A stretch of 64,000 nt of DNA from Caballeronia humi (GCF_001544475.1 NZ_FCNW02000019.1:38784-102783), one strand, 5' to 3'. Counted from the stretch's first letter, positions 34,956 to 43,020 are shown. The notes: a model not told the origin generated them from the letters alone. Numbers and translations are program-made.

Positions 34956-35489
34956 TTACTTCTTCTTCGTTTCTTTGAGGATGACGACTTCGCCAGCGTA
35001 GCGCACACCCTTGCCCTTGTAAGGCTCCGGCGGACGGTAGCCGCGAACTTCCGCAGCGACCTGGCCAACTTGCTGCTTGTCGATCCCCTTGATCACGATT
35101 TCGGTTTGCGTCGGGGTTTCAGCCTTGACGCCTTCCGGCATCTGGTGCACCACAGGGTGCGAGAAACCCAGCGACAGGTTCAGCTTGTCGCCTTGCGCCT
35201 GTGCGCGATAACCGACGCCAACCAGCGTCAGCTTGCGCTCGAAACCCTTCGTCACGCCGTTCACCATGTTCGCAACCAGTGCGCGCATCGTGCCGGACAT
35301 CGCATTCGCTTCGCGACTTTCATCGGTCGGAGCGAAATTGAGCGTGCCGTTGTCGTTTTCCACCTTCACGAGTCGATTGGCTGCTCGCGAAATCGTACCC
35401 AGCGGCCCTTTAACGGTGATGACTTCGCCGCTCAAGGCCACTTCCGCGCCTTGCGGCAGCGCGATCGGGCTCTTACCTACTCGAGACAT
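34956..35489 (-). CDS. rplF: 50S ribosomal protein L6
   Basis: This 177-residue protein begins MSRVGKSPIALPQGAEV, and the second domain carries the RNA-binding PEPYKGKGVRYAGE motif near the end (about 156-169). It sits near the GTPase centre of the 50S subunit. Confidence 0.97.
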   Translation of the reverse strand: MSRVGKSPIALPQGAEVALSGEVITVKGPLGTISRAANRLVKVENDNGTLNFAPTDESREANAMSGTMRALVANMVNGVTKGFERKLTLVGVGYRAQAQGDKLNLSLGFSHPVVHQMPEGVKAETPTQTEIVIKGIDKQQVGQVAAEVRGYRPPEPYKGKGVRYAGEVVILKETKKK

Positions 35490-35506
35490 GTTCTTCTCCT
35501 TTTCGG

Positions 35507-35902
35507 TTAAGCGACGTAGCAGAGGACTTCACCGCCGACGCCAGTCTGGCGCGCCTTGCGATCAGTCATCACACCTTGAGGCGTCGAAACGATTGCAACG
35601 CCGAGGCCATTCATGACCACTGGAATGTCGTTGCGACCGCGGTATACACGCAGACCAGGCTTCGAAACGCGTTCAATGCGCTCAATCACCGGACGGCCAG
35701 CGTAGTACTTCAACGCGATGTTCAATTCCGACTTCGCACCTTCGGACTTCACTGCGAAATCGTCGATATAACCTTCGTCCTTCAAAACCTGCGCAATCGC
35801 AACCTTGACTTTTGACGAGGGCATTGTCACCGAAACCTTCTCGACCATCTGCGCGTTGCGGATGCGAGTCAGCATATCGGCGATAGGATCACTCATGCTC
35901 AT
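35507..35902 (-). CDS. rpsH: 30S ribosomal protein S8
   Basis: This 131-residue protein begins MSMSDPIADMLTRIRNAQ and ends VMTDRKARQTGVGGEVLCYVA. In E. coli, S8 is the repressor of the spc operon, binding mRNA near rplE; whether that holds here is not visible. Confidence 0.97.
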   Translation of the reverse strand: MSMSDPIADMLTRIRNAQMVEKVSVTMPSSKVKVAIAQVLKDEGYIDDFAVKSEGAKSELNIALKYYAGRPVIERIERVSKPGLRVYRGRNDIPVVMNGLGVAIVSTPQGVMTDRKARQTGVGGEVLCYVA

Positions 35903-35916
35903 TTACGTATCTCCTA

Positions 35917-36222
35917 TTACCAGCTCGCCTTGGTCAGGCCAGGGATTTCGCCGCGGAACGCGATTTCACGAATCTTGCTGCGTGCCAGTCCGAATTTGCG
36001 GAACGTGCCACGCGGACGACCCGTGATCGCGCAGCGGTTACGCTTGCGAGTGGGGTTCGAGTTACGCGGCAGTTGTTGCAGCGCCAGACGAGCCAGATAT
36101 TTCTCTTCGTCGGACTTGCTCGCGTCTTCGATGACGGCCTTCAGTTCAGCGCGCTTGGGAGCGTACTTGGCTGCGAGGCGTGCACGCTTCTTTTCACGTT
36201 CGATCAGTGCCAGTTTAGCCAC
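35917..36222 (-). CDS. rpsN: 30S ribosomal protein S14 (zinc-free form)
   Basis: This 101-residue S14 is of the long, cysteine-poor type, with only one Cys in RNRCAITGRPRG and no CXXC pairs, so it does not bind zinc. The C-terminal KFGLARSKIREIAFRGEIPG is typical. It lies 7 bases after rplE. Confidence 0.97.
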   Translation of the reverse strand: MAKLALIEREKKRARLAAKYAPKRAELKAVIEDASKSDEEKYLARLALQQLPRNSNPTRKRNRCAITGRPRGTFRKFGLARSKIREIAFRGEIPGLTKASW

Positions 36223-36229
36223 GGTAACC

Positions 36230-36769
36230 TCAGTTTCTGAACGGGAACTTGAAGCTGGCGAGCAGTGCCTTTGCTTCGTCGTCAGTCTTCGCAGTCGTCG
36301 TGATGCTGATGTTCAGCCCACGCAGCGCGTCGATCTTGTCGTAGTCGATTTCGGGGAAAATGATCTGCTCTTTCACACCGATGTTGTAGTTGCCGCGACC
36401 ATCGAACGCACGACCCGACACGCCACGGAAGTCACGCACGCGGGGGAGCGCAACCGTCACGAAACGGTCCAGAAATTCGTACATGGCCTGACCGCGCAGC
36501 GTAACCATCGCGCCGATCGGATATCCTTGACGAATCTTGAAGCCAGCGATTGCCTTGCGCGCTTTCGTGATGACCGGCTTTTGACCAGCAATCTTCGTCA
36601 GGTCGCCAACGGCGTTTTCGATGATCTTCTTGTCGGCGACGGCCTCGCCAAGACCCATGTTCAGGGTGATCTTGGTGATGCGCGGCACTTCCATGATGGA
36701 CTTGTAACCGAACTTCTCTACGAGGCCGGGTACAACCTTCTCTTTATAAAATTCTTGCAGACGAGCCAT
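36230..36769 (-). CDS. rplE: 50S ribosomal protein L5
   Basis: This 179-residue 5S rRNA-binding protein has NPMGL-like IMEVPRITKITLNMGLGEAV near the N-terminus, and GQKPVITKARKAIAGFKIRQG in the middle. The C-terminal INISITTTAKTDDEAKALL-type end is also present. It follows rplX by 14 bases. Confidence 0.97.
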   Translation of the reverse strand: MARLQEFYKEKVVPGLVEKFGYKSIMEVPRITKITLNMGLGEAVADKKIIENAVGDLTKIAGQKPVITKARKAIAGFKIRQGYPIGAMVTLRGQAMYEFLDRFVTVALPRVRDFRGVSGRAFDGRGNYNIGVKEQIIFPEIDYDKIDALRGLNISITTTAKTDDEAKALLASFKFPFRN

Positions 36770-36783
36770 TTTTTAACTCCGCG

Positions 36784-37092
36784 TCAGGCGTTGAGCGTGG
36801 CGCTCGTCGACTTCAAGAAGCGAACCTTCTTGTCGCCTTCGACCTTGATGCCCACTCGCGACGCCTTGCCATTCGCGTCGACCAATGCGACGTTCGAAAT
36901 ATGCAGCGGCATCGTTTTGGCTTCCACACCGCCCGTCGTACCCTTCATCGGGTTCGGCTTCACGTGTTTCTTGACGAGATTGATGCCCTCGACCGTCACA
37001 CGATCTTCCCCAACGGCCAGCACGACACCGCGCTTGCCTTTGTCCTTGCCGGTGATGACGATCACTTCGTCACCCTTGCGAATCTTGTTCAT
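36784..37092 (-). CDS. rplX: 50S ribosomal protein L24
   Basis: This 102-residue protein opens with the KOW motif, IRKGDEVIVITGKDKGKRG, and includes INLVKKHVKPNP and the MPLHISNVALVD stretch. It starts 50S assembly by binding the 5' end of 23S rRNA. Confidence 0.97.
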   Translation of the reverse strand: MNKIRKGDEVIVITGKDKGKRGVVLAVGEDRVTVEGINLVKKHVKPNPMKGTTGGVEAKTMPLHISNVALVDANGKASRVGIKVEGDKKVRFLKSTSATLNA

Positions 37093-37101
37093 CGCGACTC
37101 C

Positions 37102-37470
37102 TTACAGCACTTCGGGCGCGAGCGAAACGATCTTCATGAATCGTTCGCTACGCAGTTCACGCGTGACCGGCCCGAAAATACGCGTGCCGATGGGCTCCAG
37201 CTTCGCGTTCAAAAGAACGGCGGCATTGCCGTCGAACTTGATCAGCGAGCCGTCCTGACGGCGCACGCCCTTGGCCGTACGAACGACCACAGCGTTGTAG
37301 ATTTCGCCCTTCTTCACGCGTCCGCGCGGCGTTGCTTCCTTGACGGTCACCTTGATGATGTCGCCAATGCTAGCGTAACGACGCTTCGAGCCGCCGAGCA
37401 CCTTGATGCACATGACTTCACGCGCACCCGTGTTGTCGGCCACTTCAAGCCGAGTTTCGGTCTGGATCAT
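37102..37470 (-). CDS. rplN: 50S ribosomal protein L14
   Basis: This 122-residue protein begins MIQTETRLEVADNTGAREVMCIKVLGG and ends in FMKIVSLAPEVL. It is the first gene after a 288-base gap in the cluster; a candidate internal promoter with a perfect -10 lies in the gap (37691-37718), so rplN may open an independently transcribed spc segment. Confidence 0.97.
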   Translation of the reverse strand: MIQTETRLEVADNTGAREVMCIKVLGGSKRRYASIGDIIKVTVKEATPRGRVKKGEIYNAVVVRTAKGVRRQDGSLIKFDGNAAVLLNAKLEPIGTRIFGPVTRELRSERFMKIVSLAPEVL

Positions 37471-37681
37471 GGTTTATCTTTCCCAACTTAATCCGATCGC
37501 ACCACCATGGCGCATCCGGTCAGTCTTGGTCCCGTCAGCCAATCGGCTGCTTGGGTTAGAACAGGCAGCGAGGGCAGACGAAACCCGCCATCGCAATCCG
37601 GTGAATCTGTCGATACAGGCATGGCGCCCGGACCGGCTTCCCCCACCAACTTCGCCCGCGACGGGGCTCCCACAAAGAGGG

Positions 37682-37714
37682 AAGACCGAGATTATAACTC
37701 ATAACCTCGGTCTT
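37682..37714. repeat. Long inverted repeat in the rpsQ-rplN gap
   Basis: AAGACCGAG (37682-37690) is repeated inverted as CTCGGTCTT (37706-37714). Inner TTAT/ATAA pairs extend it to about 13 bp with one A-C mismatch around a 5-base loop. No T-run follows on either strand, so it is not a simple terminator. The rest of the gap (37471-37758) has a 61-codon open frame on the minus strand with no ribosome-binding site, and nothing else I recognise. Confidence 0.8.
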
Positions 37715-37718
37715 GCAA
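37691..37718 (-). promoter_or_regulatory. Candidate internal sigma-70 promoter before rplN
   Basis: On the minus strand a perfect TATAAT (complement of 37691-37696) lies 16 bases downstream of TTGCAA (37713-37718; 4 of 6 match TTGACA). The start would be near 37684, about 214 bases before the rplN ATG, and it lies within the distal arm of the inverted repeat. Confidence 0.55.
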
Positions 37719-37758
37719 GCGAAACTTACTGCGATACTACTTTTACCGCATTTGCCGC

Positions 37759-38031
37759 TTAGATCACGCGAGCCGCTTCAACCAACTTCGACACAACCCA
37801 GGCCTTCGTCTTCGAAATCGGACGCGTTTCCTGGATTTCGACGAGATCGCCTTCGTTGTACGTGTTCGCGTCGTCATGTGCGTGGTACTTCTTCGAGCGC
37901 ACAACGTACTTGCCGTAGATCGGATGCTTCACACGGTGCTCGACCAGCACGGTGACCGTCTTGTCCATCTTGTTGCTGACGACCTTGCCGACCAGCGTCC
38001 GCTTGAGCGAGGTTTTTACGCTATCGTTCAT
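37759..38031 (-). CDS. rpsQ: 30S ribosomal protein S17
   Basis: This 90-residue OB-fold protein has LVGKVVSNKMDKTVTVLVEHRVKHPIYGK and YNEGDLVEIQETRPISKTKAW. It overlaps the rpmC stop by four bases (ATGA) and ends before the 288-base gap, so it is the last gene of the S10 segment, as in E. coli. Confidence 0.97.
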   Translation of the reverse strand: MNDSVKTSLKRTLVGKVVSNKMDKTVTVLVEHRVKHPIYGKYVVRSKKYHAHDDANTYNEGDLVEIQETRPISKTKAWVVSKLVEAARVI

Positions 38032-38222
38032 TTCTGGTTCGCCTTCTCAGTCAGGACGGTCCGCACACGTGCGATGTCGCGACGAACCTTCTTCAGCTGG
38101 CTCGTGTTCGTGAGCTGCTGCGTCGCGAGTTGCATGCGCAGGCCGAATTGCGCCTTCAGCAGGTCCGTCAGCTCTTTGTTGAGCGCGGCCTGGTCTTTCT
38201 GGTGAAGTTCAGAAGCCTTCAT
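38028..38222 (-). CDS. rpmC: 50S ribosomal protein L29
   Basis: This 64-residue protein is a helical hairpin, MKASELHQKDQAALNKEL through ALNTSQLKKVRRDIARVRTVL-like residues. ATG 38222 has AGGAG 6 bases upstream; a preceding ATG at 38225 is only 3 bases from that site. Exit-tunnel protein that docks trigger factor and SRP. Confidence 0.96.
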   Translation of the reverse strand: MKASELHQKDQAALNKELTDLLKAQFGLRMQLATQQLTNTSQLKKVRRDIARVRTVLTEKANQK

Positions 38223-38232
38223 CATTCACTCC

Positions 38233-38649
38233 TTAGGCGCCGAGCTGGCGCGAAACGAAGTACGTCTTGAGCGGCAGCTTCGCTGCAGCCAGACGGAACG
38301 CTTCACGTGCCAGTTCTTCGGTAACACCGTCCATTTCGTACAGCATCTTGCCCGGTTGAATCTCTGCGACGTAGTACTCAGGGTTACCCTTACCGTTACC
38401 CATCCGTACTTCAGCCGGCTTTTGCGAGATCGGCTTATCCGGGAAAATGCGGATCCAGATACGGCCGCCGCGCTTGATGTGACGCGTCATTGCACGACGT
38501 GCCGCTTCGATTTGGCGCGCGGTCAAACGGCCACGACCGATGGCCTTCAGACCGTATTCACCGAACGACACGGCGTTGCCGCGCGTCGCCTTGCCGGTGT
38601 TACGACCCTTCTGCTCTTTGCGATACTTTCTGCGTTTCGGTTGCAGCAT
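38233..38649 (-). CDS. rplP: 50S ribosomal protein L16
   Basis: This 138-residue protein begins MLQPKRRKYRKEQKGRNTG and includes GEYGLKAIGRGRLTARQIEAARRAMTRHIKRGG. It helps place A-site tRNA. Only 2 bases separate it from rpsC. Confidence 0.97.
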   Translation of the reverse strand: MLQPKRRKYRKEQKGRNTGKATRGNAVSFGEYGLKAIGRGRLTARQIEAARRAMTRHIKRGGRIWIRIFPDKPISQKPAEVRMGNGKGNPEYYVAEIQPGKMLYEMDGVTEELAREAFRLAAAKLPLKTYFVSRQLGA

Positions 38650-38651
38650 CG

Positions 38652-39449
38652 TTATTCTCCAGTCTTCCCGTCACCGCCAGCGCGACGGGGGGCGCCACGG
38701 CGTGCACCTGCCGGACCGCCACCTTCACCATCGCGACGCGGACGGCGATCGCCACCCGGACGTGCGTTACGGCGCGGACGCTTGTCTTCGGCCACTTCTT
38801 CGACCACCGGCGCATCGTTACGGCCCAGCGTGTCGCCCTTGTAGACCCACACCTTCACGCCGATGATGCCGTACGTGGTCTTCGCTTCCGACGTTGCGTA
38901 GTCGATATCGGCGCGCAGCGTATGGAGGGGCACGCGACCTTCGCGATACCACTCGGTACGGGCGATTTCAATACCGTTCAAACGGCCGGCGCTCATGATC
39001 TTGATGCCTTGGGCACCCAGACGCATCGCGTTTTGCATCGCGCGCTTCATCGCACGGCGGAACATGATCCGGCGCTCAAGCTGTTGCGTGATCGAATCGG
39101 CGATGAGTTGCGCGTCGGTCTCCGGTTTGCGGATTTCTTCGATGTTGACGTGAACCGGAACGCCCATGCGCTTCTGGAGTTCCGACTTCAACAGTTCGAT
39201 GTCCTCGCCCTTCTTGCCGATGACCACACCAGGACGCGAGCTGTAAATCGTGATGCGCGCGTTCTTCGCCGGACGCTCGATGACGACCCGACCAACCGAA
39301 GCGTTCTTCAGCTTCTTCTTCAGGTATTCACGAACACCGATGTCTTCCTGCAGCATCGACGCGAAATTGTTGTTGTTCGCGTACCAACGCGAAGCCCAAT
39401 TCCGGCTGACGGCCAAGCGGAAGCCTGTCGGATGAATTTTCTGTCCCAT
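38652..39449 (-). CDS. rpsC: 30S ribosomal protein S3
   Basis: This 265-residue protein has a KH domain with VIGKKGEDIE (about residues 75-84), an N-terminal MGQKIHPTGFRLAVSRNW and a C-terminal half with SAGRLNGIEIARTEWYREGRVPLHTLRADIDY-type features. It has an extended, disordered Arg/Gly/Asp-rich tail (about 225-265) which makes it longer than the 233 residues of E. coli; such tails are normal in Burkholderia. Confidence 0.97.
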   Translation of the reverse strand: MGQKIHPTGFRLAVSRNWASRWYANNNNFASMLQEDIGVREYLKKKLKNASVGRVVIERPAKNARITIYSSRPGVVIGKKGEDIELLKSELQKRMGVPVHVNIEEIRKPETDAQLIADSITQQLERRIMFRRAMKRAMQNAMRLGAQGIKIMSAGRLNGIEIARTEWYREGRVPLHTLRADIDYATSEAKTTYGIIGVKVWVYKGDTLGRNDAPVVEEVAEDKRPRRNARPGGDRRPRRDGEGGGPAGARRGAPRRAGGDGKTGE

Positions 39450-39460
39450 CGTATGGCTCC

Positions 39461-39790
39461 TTAATTCCCGACCGTCACAGTGATGTGACAGGATTGCTTC
39501 TCGATGCGGTTACCGCGGCCTTTAGCGCGCGCGGTGAAACGCTTCAGCGACGCAGCCTTGTCGACCATGATGCTCGTGATCTTGAGCTCGTCGATATCGG
39601 CGCCTTCGTTGTGCTCCGCATTTGCGATCGCAGACAACACGACCTTCTTGACGATACCCGCCGCCTTCTTCGGCGAGAACGTCAGAACGTTCAGCGCCTT
39701 GTCGACCGGCAAACCACGGATCTGGTCAGCCACAAGGCGCGTTTTCTGCGCCGAGATGCGGGCACCGCGATGAATAGCTTTTACTTCCAT
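39461..39790 (-). CDS. rplV: 50S ribosomal protein L22
   Basis: This 109-residue protein begins MEVKAIHRGARISAQKTRLVADQI and carries the tunnel-lining beta-hairpin (about 80-100, RFTARAKGRGNRIEKQSCHITV). Macrolide-exposed hairpin residues look unaltered. Confidence 0.97.
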   Translation of the reverse strand: MEVKAIHRGARISAQKTRLVADQIRGLPVDKALNVLTFSPKKAAGIVKKVVLSAIANAEHNEGADIDELKITSIMVDKAASLKRFTARAKGRGNRIEKQSCHITVTVGN

Positions 39791-39802
39791 CTTGATAGCC
39801 CC

Positions 39803-40078
39803 TTATTTCTTGGCCTTCTTGTCGGCTGCATGACCCTTGAACGTACGGGTCAATGCGAACTCGCCAAGTTTGTGGCCGACCATGTTTTCCGACACATACA
39901 CCGGAACGTGTTGACGGCCGTTATGCACGGCAATCGTCAGACCGATGAAATCCGGGAGAATCGTCGAACGACGCGACCAGGTTTTGATCGGCTTCTTGTC
40001 ACGCGAAGCTGCAGCCGCCTCAACTTTCTTCAGCAAATGGGCGTCGCAGAACGGACCTTTTTTAACAGAACGTGCCAT
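39803..40078 (-). CDS. rpsS: 30S ribosomal protein S19
   Basis: This 91-residue protein begins MARSVKKGPFCDAHLLKKV and includes IKTWSRRSTILPDFIGLTIAVHNGRQHVPVYV and GHKLGEFALTRTFKGH. It binds the 30S head beside S13. Confidence 0.97.
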   Translation of the reverse strand: MARSVKKGPFCDAHLLKKVEAAAASRDKKPIKTWSRRSTILPDFIGLTIAVHNGRQHVPVYVSENMVGHKLGEFALTRTFKGHAADKKAKK

Positions 40079-40088
40079 TGCCTACTCC

Positions 40089-40916
40089 TTAGCGCTTGTG
40101 ACGGCGCTGGACGATCATCGTCGTCGTGCGCTTGTTGCTGCGGGTGCGATAACCCTTGGCCGGCGTGCCCCACGGGCTGACCGGATCGCGACCTGCTGCC
40201 GTCTTACCTTCACCACCACCGTGCGGGTGATCGACCGGATTCATTGCAACGCCACGCACCGTCGGGCGGATACCGCGCCAGCGGTTCGCGCCAGCCTTAC
40301 CGATTTGACGGAGGCTATGCTCTTCGTTGCCCACTTCACCAATCGTCGCGCGGCACTCGATGTGCACGCGGCGGATTTCGCCTGAACGCAGGCGAACCTG
40401 CGCGTAGGTGCCTTCGCGAGCCAGCAGCATCGCCGACGTGCCAGCCGAACGCGCGATCTGCGCGCCCTTGCCCGGCAGCATTTCGATGCAGTGAATCGTC
40501 GTACCGACCGGGATGTTACGGATCGGCAGCGTGTTGCCTGCGCGGATCGGAGCTTCCGAACCCGACAGCAATTGCTGACCAATCGTCACGCCCTTCGGAG
40601 CGATGATGTACTTGCGCTCGCCGTCCGCGTACAGAACCAGCGCGATGTTCGCGCTACGGTTCGGGTCGTACTCAAGACGCTCGACCTTTGCCGGAATACC
40701 GTCCTTGTTACGACGGAAATCGACCAGACGGTAATGCTGCTTGTGACCACCACCCTTATGACGGGTCGTGATACGGCCGTTGTTGTTACGGCCAGCGGTG
40801 ACGGACTGCGAGTCGAGCAGTGCCGCGTGCGGCTTGCCCTTATACAGGTCCTTGTTCACCACCTTGACCATCGCACGGCGACCCGGCGATGTCGGCTTAA
40901 CTTTTACGATTGCCAT
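40089..40916 (-). CDS. rplB: 50S ribosomal protein L2
   Basis: This 275-residue primary 23S-binding protein has the RITTRHKGGGHKQHYRLVDFRRNKD N-terminal portion and the C-terminal peptidyl-transferase-proximal VAMNPVDHPHGGGEGK (His in the HPHGGGEG motif), then GRDPVSPWGTPAKGYRTRSNKRT. Spacing to rplW is 2 bases. Confidence 0.98.
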   Translation of the reverse strand: MAIVKVKPTSPGRRAMVKVVNKDLYKGKPHAALLDSQSVTAGRNNNGRITTRHKGGGHKQHYRLVDFRRNKDGIPAKVERLEYDPNRSANIALVLYADGERKYIIAPKGVTIGQQLLSGSEAPIRAGNTLPIRNIPVGTTIHCIEMLPGKGAQIARSAGTSAMLLAREGTYAQVRLRSGEIRRVHIECRATIGEVGNEEHSLRQIGKAGANRWRGIRPTVRGVAMNPVDHPHGGGEGKTAAGRDPVSPWGTPAKGYRTRSNKRTTTMIVQRRHKR

Positions 40917-40918
40917 GA

Positions 40919-41233
40919 TTACTTGGCCTCCGCTTCAAAGTTGATTTCCTGGCCGGGCTTCAAGCAGACATACGCCTTCTTCACGTCCTTGCGCTTGCCC
41001 ATGAAGCGACCAAAGCGCTTGGCTTTGCCCTTCGTGACCAGCACGTTGACGGAATTGACTTCCACCTTGAACAGCAGCTCGACGGCAGCCTTCACTTCCT
41101 GCTTCGTGGCATCGGGCGCGACTTCGAACACGACTTGCTCGTTCTTGTCGGCCACCAGCGTCGCCTTTTCGGAGACCACCGGCGCGAGCAGGACCTGCAT
41201 CAAACGATGATCGTTCTTGCGAATCTCGCTCAT
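40919..41233 (-). CDS. rplW: 50S ribosomal protein L23
   Basis: This 104-residue protein has RLMQVLLAPVVSEKATLVAD near the N-terminus and the VNVLVTKGKAKRFGRFMGKRKDVKKAYV extended loop. It sits at the tunnel exit. Its ATG overlaps the rplD stop by four bases. Confidence 0.97.
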   Translation of the reverse strand: MSEIRKNDHRLMQVLLAPVVSEKATLVADKNEQVVFEVAPDATKQEVKAAVELLFKVEVNSVNVLVTKGKAKRFGRFMGKRKDVKKAYVCLKPGQEINFEAEAK

Positions 41234-41850
41234 GACAGCAACTCCTCGATCTGGGCGACCGCAGCCTTCGTAATCAGGATCTTCTTGAAGTAGATCAACG
41301 AGAGCGGGTCGGCGTAACGCGGCTCGACAACCGCCACATGGGCAAGGTTGCGCGACGCGAGGTACAGGTTTTCGTCGACCGTATCGGTAATCACCAACAC
41401 GGACTCGAGACCCATTGCCTTGAATTTCTCGGCCAGCAGCTTGGTCTTCGGCGCTTCGAGCGTGAGCTCGTCGACAACCGAGATCCGGCCTTCGCGAGCC
41501 AGCTGCGAGAAGATCGAGCAGAGACCTGCGCGATGCATCTTCTTATTGACCTTATGCGAAAAGTTTTCTTCCGGCGAATTCGGGAAGATACGGCCACCGC
41601 CGCGCCACAACGGGCTCGACGACATACCGGCACGAGCGCGGCCCGTACCCTTTTGACGCCACGGCTTCTTGGTCGTGTGCTTGACTTGCTCACGGTCCTT
41701 CTGCGCGCGGTTACCGCTGCGTGCGTTGGCTTGATAAGCCACGACGACCTGATGGATCAGGGCTTCGTTGTAATCGCGACCGAACACGACATCCGATGCA
41801 TTCACGCCTGCGCCTTCCTGACCATTGGCACTCAGGAGCTTAAGTTCCAT
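41230..41850 (-). CDS. rplD: 50S ribosomal protein L4
   Basis: This 206-residue protein has the tunnel loop (about residues 45-100, KPWRQKGTGRARAGMSSSPLWRGGG). In E. coli L4 also represses the S10 operon at the leader mRNA. Here a 199-base gap with a hairpin before rplC, two genes upstream, is a candidate place for such control. TAATG joins it to rplC. Confidence 0.97.
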   Translation of the reverse strand: MELKLLSANGQEGAGVNASDVVFGRDYNEALIHQVVVAYQANARSGNRAQKDREQVKHTTKKPWRQKGTGRARAGMSSSPLWRGGGRIFPNSPEENFSHKVNKKMHRAGLCSIFSQLAREGRISVVDELTLEAPKTKLLAEKFKAMGLESVLVITDTVDENLYLASRNLAHVAVVEPRYADPLSLIYFKKILITKAAVAQIEELLS

Positions 41851-42509
41851 TATTTCGCTCCTTTCACAGCGCGCGCTTTGATGGCCGGCGTCACGAATAC
41901 TTTTCCGCCCTTGGCACCCGGAACGGCGCCACGAACCAGCAGCAGATTGCGGTCAGCGTCGATACGAGCGATCACGAGGTTTTGCACCGTAACCGTGTCG
42001 TCACCCATGTGACCGGTCATGCGCTTACCCGGGAAAACACGACCCGGATCCTGCGCCATACCGATCGAACCCGGGACGTTGTGCGAACGCGAGTTACCGT
42101 GCGATGCGCGGCCCGATGCGAAGTTGTAGCGCTTGATGGTACCGGCGTAGCCCTTACCGATCGACACGCCTTGCACGTCGACTTTCTGGCCAACTTCGAA
42201 AAGATCCGTACCGATCACAGCGCCGCTCGACAACTCGGCAGCCTTCGCAGCATCGATTTGGAATTCTTTGAGGACTTCACCGGCTTGAACACCGGCTTTG
42301 GCAAGGTGACCTGCCAGCGGCTTCGTCACGCGCGATGCGCGGCGAGTGCCGAATGCAACCTGAACGGCGGTATAACCATCCGTTTCAACAGTCTTGATCT
42401 GCGTCACGCGGTTGTCCGACACGTCCAGTACGGTGACGGGAATCGAATCCCCTTCAGGCGTAAAGATACGGGTCATGCCAACCTTGCGACCTACGAGTCC
42501 AAGGCTCAT
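41850..42509 (-). CDS. rplC: 50S ribosomal protein L3
   Basis: This 219-residue protein begins MSLGLVGRKVGMTRIFTPEG and includes GHGNSRSHNVPGSIGMAQDPGRVF-type residues near the peptidyl-transferase centre and the methylated-Gln region. ATG 42509 follows GGAGA; the open frame begins 6 codons further up with no merit. Candidate internal promoter lies about 120 bases upstream. Confidence 0.97.
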   Translation of the reverse strand: MSLGLVGRKVGMTRIFTPEGDSIPVTVLDVSDNRVTQIKTVETDGYTAVQVAFGTRRASRVTKPLAGHLAKAGVQAGEVLKEFQIDAAKAAELSSGAVIGTDLFEVGQKVDVQGVSIGKGYAGTIKRYNFASGRASHGNSRSHNVPGSIGMAQDPGRVFPGKRMTGHMGDDTVTVQNLVIARIDADRNLLLVRGAVPGAKGGKVFVTPAIKARAVKGAK

Positions 42510-42617
42510 CGTTTTCTCCATTCCCAACTGCGATTGGTCGGGGCTGATTTACAAAATGCCGGCCTCAAAAATCCGCTGAATCGCGTGAATTTAAGCCAGC
42601 TTTTTTGCGCAAATGCG

Positions 42618-42649
42618 CGAAAAGCCTTGAAGTATAGCAAGGCTTTTCG
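42618..42649. repeat. Long inverted repeat in the rpsJ-rplC gap
   Basis: CGAAAAGCCTT (42618-42628) and its exact inverse AAGGCTTTTCG (42639-42649) form an 11-bp stem around a 10-base loop. A second small palindrome (GCGCAAATGCGC, 42607-42618) adjoins it. The stem lies in the 199-base gap between rpsJ and rplC; nearer to rpsJ a 7-bp stem CGTCGCC/GGCGACG (42676-42699) follows the rpsJ stop. Confidence 0.8.
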
Positions 42650-42659
42650 TTTTCTGCAA
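42631..42659 (-). promoter_or_regulatory. Candidate internal sigma-70 promoter before rplC
   Basis: On the minus strand TTGCAG (complement of 42654-42659) and TATACT (complement of 42631-42636) are 17 bases apart, and a TGC directly before the -10 makes it an extended -10. The start would be near 42624, about 115 bases before the rplC ATG. The -10 lies in the loop of the 42618-42649 inverted repeat. Confidence 0.6.
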
Positions 42660-42708
42660 GCAATCAAAGACTTAGCGTCGCCGGGCTCGCCAGGCGACGA
42701 TTACTGCC

Positions 42709-43020
42709 TTACTGCAACTTGATTTCGACGTCGACGCCAGCCGGCAAGTCGAGCTTCATCAACGCGTCGACGGTCTTGTCCGTCGGATCGACGATGTCCA
42801 TCAGGCGTTGGTGCGTACGAATTTCGAGCTGATCGCGCGACGTCTTGTTGACGTGCGGCGAACGCAGGATGTCAAAGCGTTGGATGCGGGTCGGCAGCGG
42901 CACCGGACCACGAACGATTGCGCCAGTCCGCTTCGCGGTATCGACGATTTCGGCTGCCGATTGATCAATCAGACGATAGTCGAAAGCCTTAAGGCGAATG
43001 CGGATTTTCTGGTTCTGCAT
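42709..43020 (-). CDS. rpsJ: 30S ribosomal protein S10 / NusE
   Basis: This 103-residue protein begins MQNQKIRIRLKAFDYRLIDQ and contains GPVPLPTRIQRFDILRSPHVNKTSRDQLEIRTHQR. It is both a 30S head protein and the NusE antitermination factor that binds NusB and NusG. The start follows AAGGA. Here it lies closer to tuf (140 bases) than is needed for rplC (199 bases), suggesting joint transcription with the str segment. Confidence 0.97.
   Translation of the reverse strand: MQNQKIRIRLKAFDYRLIDQSAAEIVDTAKRTGAIVRGPVPLPTRIQRFDILRSPHVNKTSRDQLEIRTHQRLMDIVDPTDKTVDALMKLDLPAGVDVEIKLQ

Noticed and set aside
37488..37673. 61-codon minus-strand frame in the rpsQ-rplN gap
   Set aside because: GTG start without ribosome-binding site and no recognisable family; chance length at this GC content. 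Worth a look only if the gap proves transcribed and conserved in frame.
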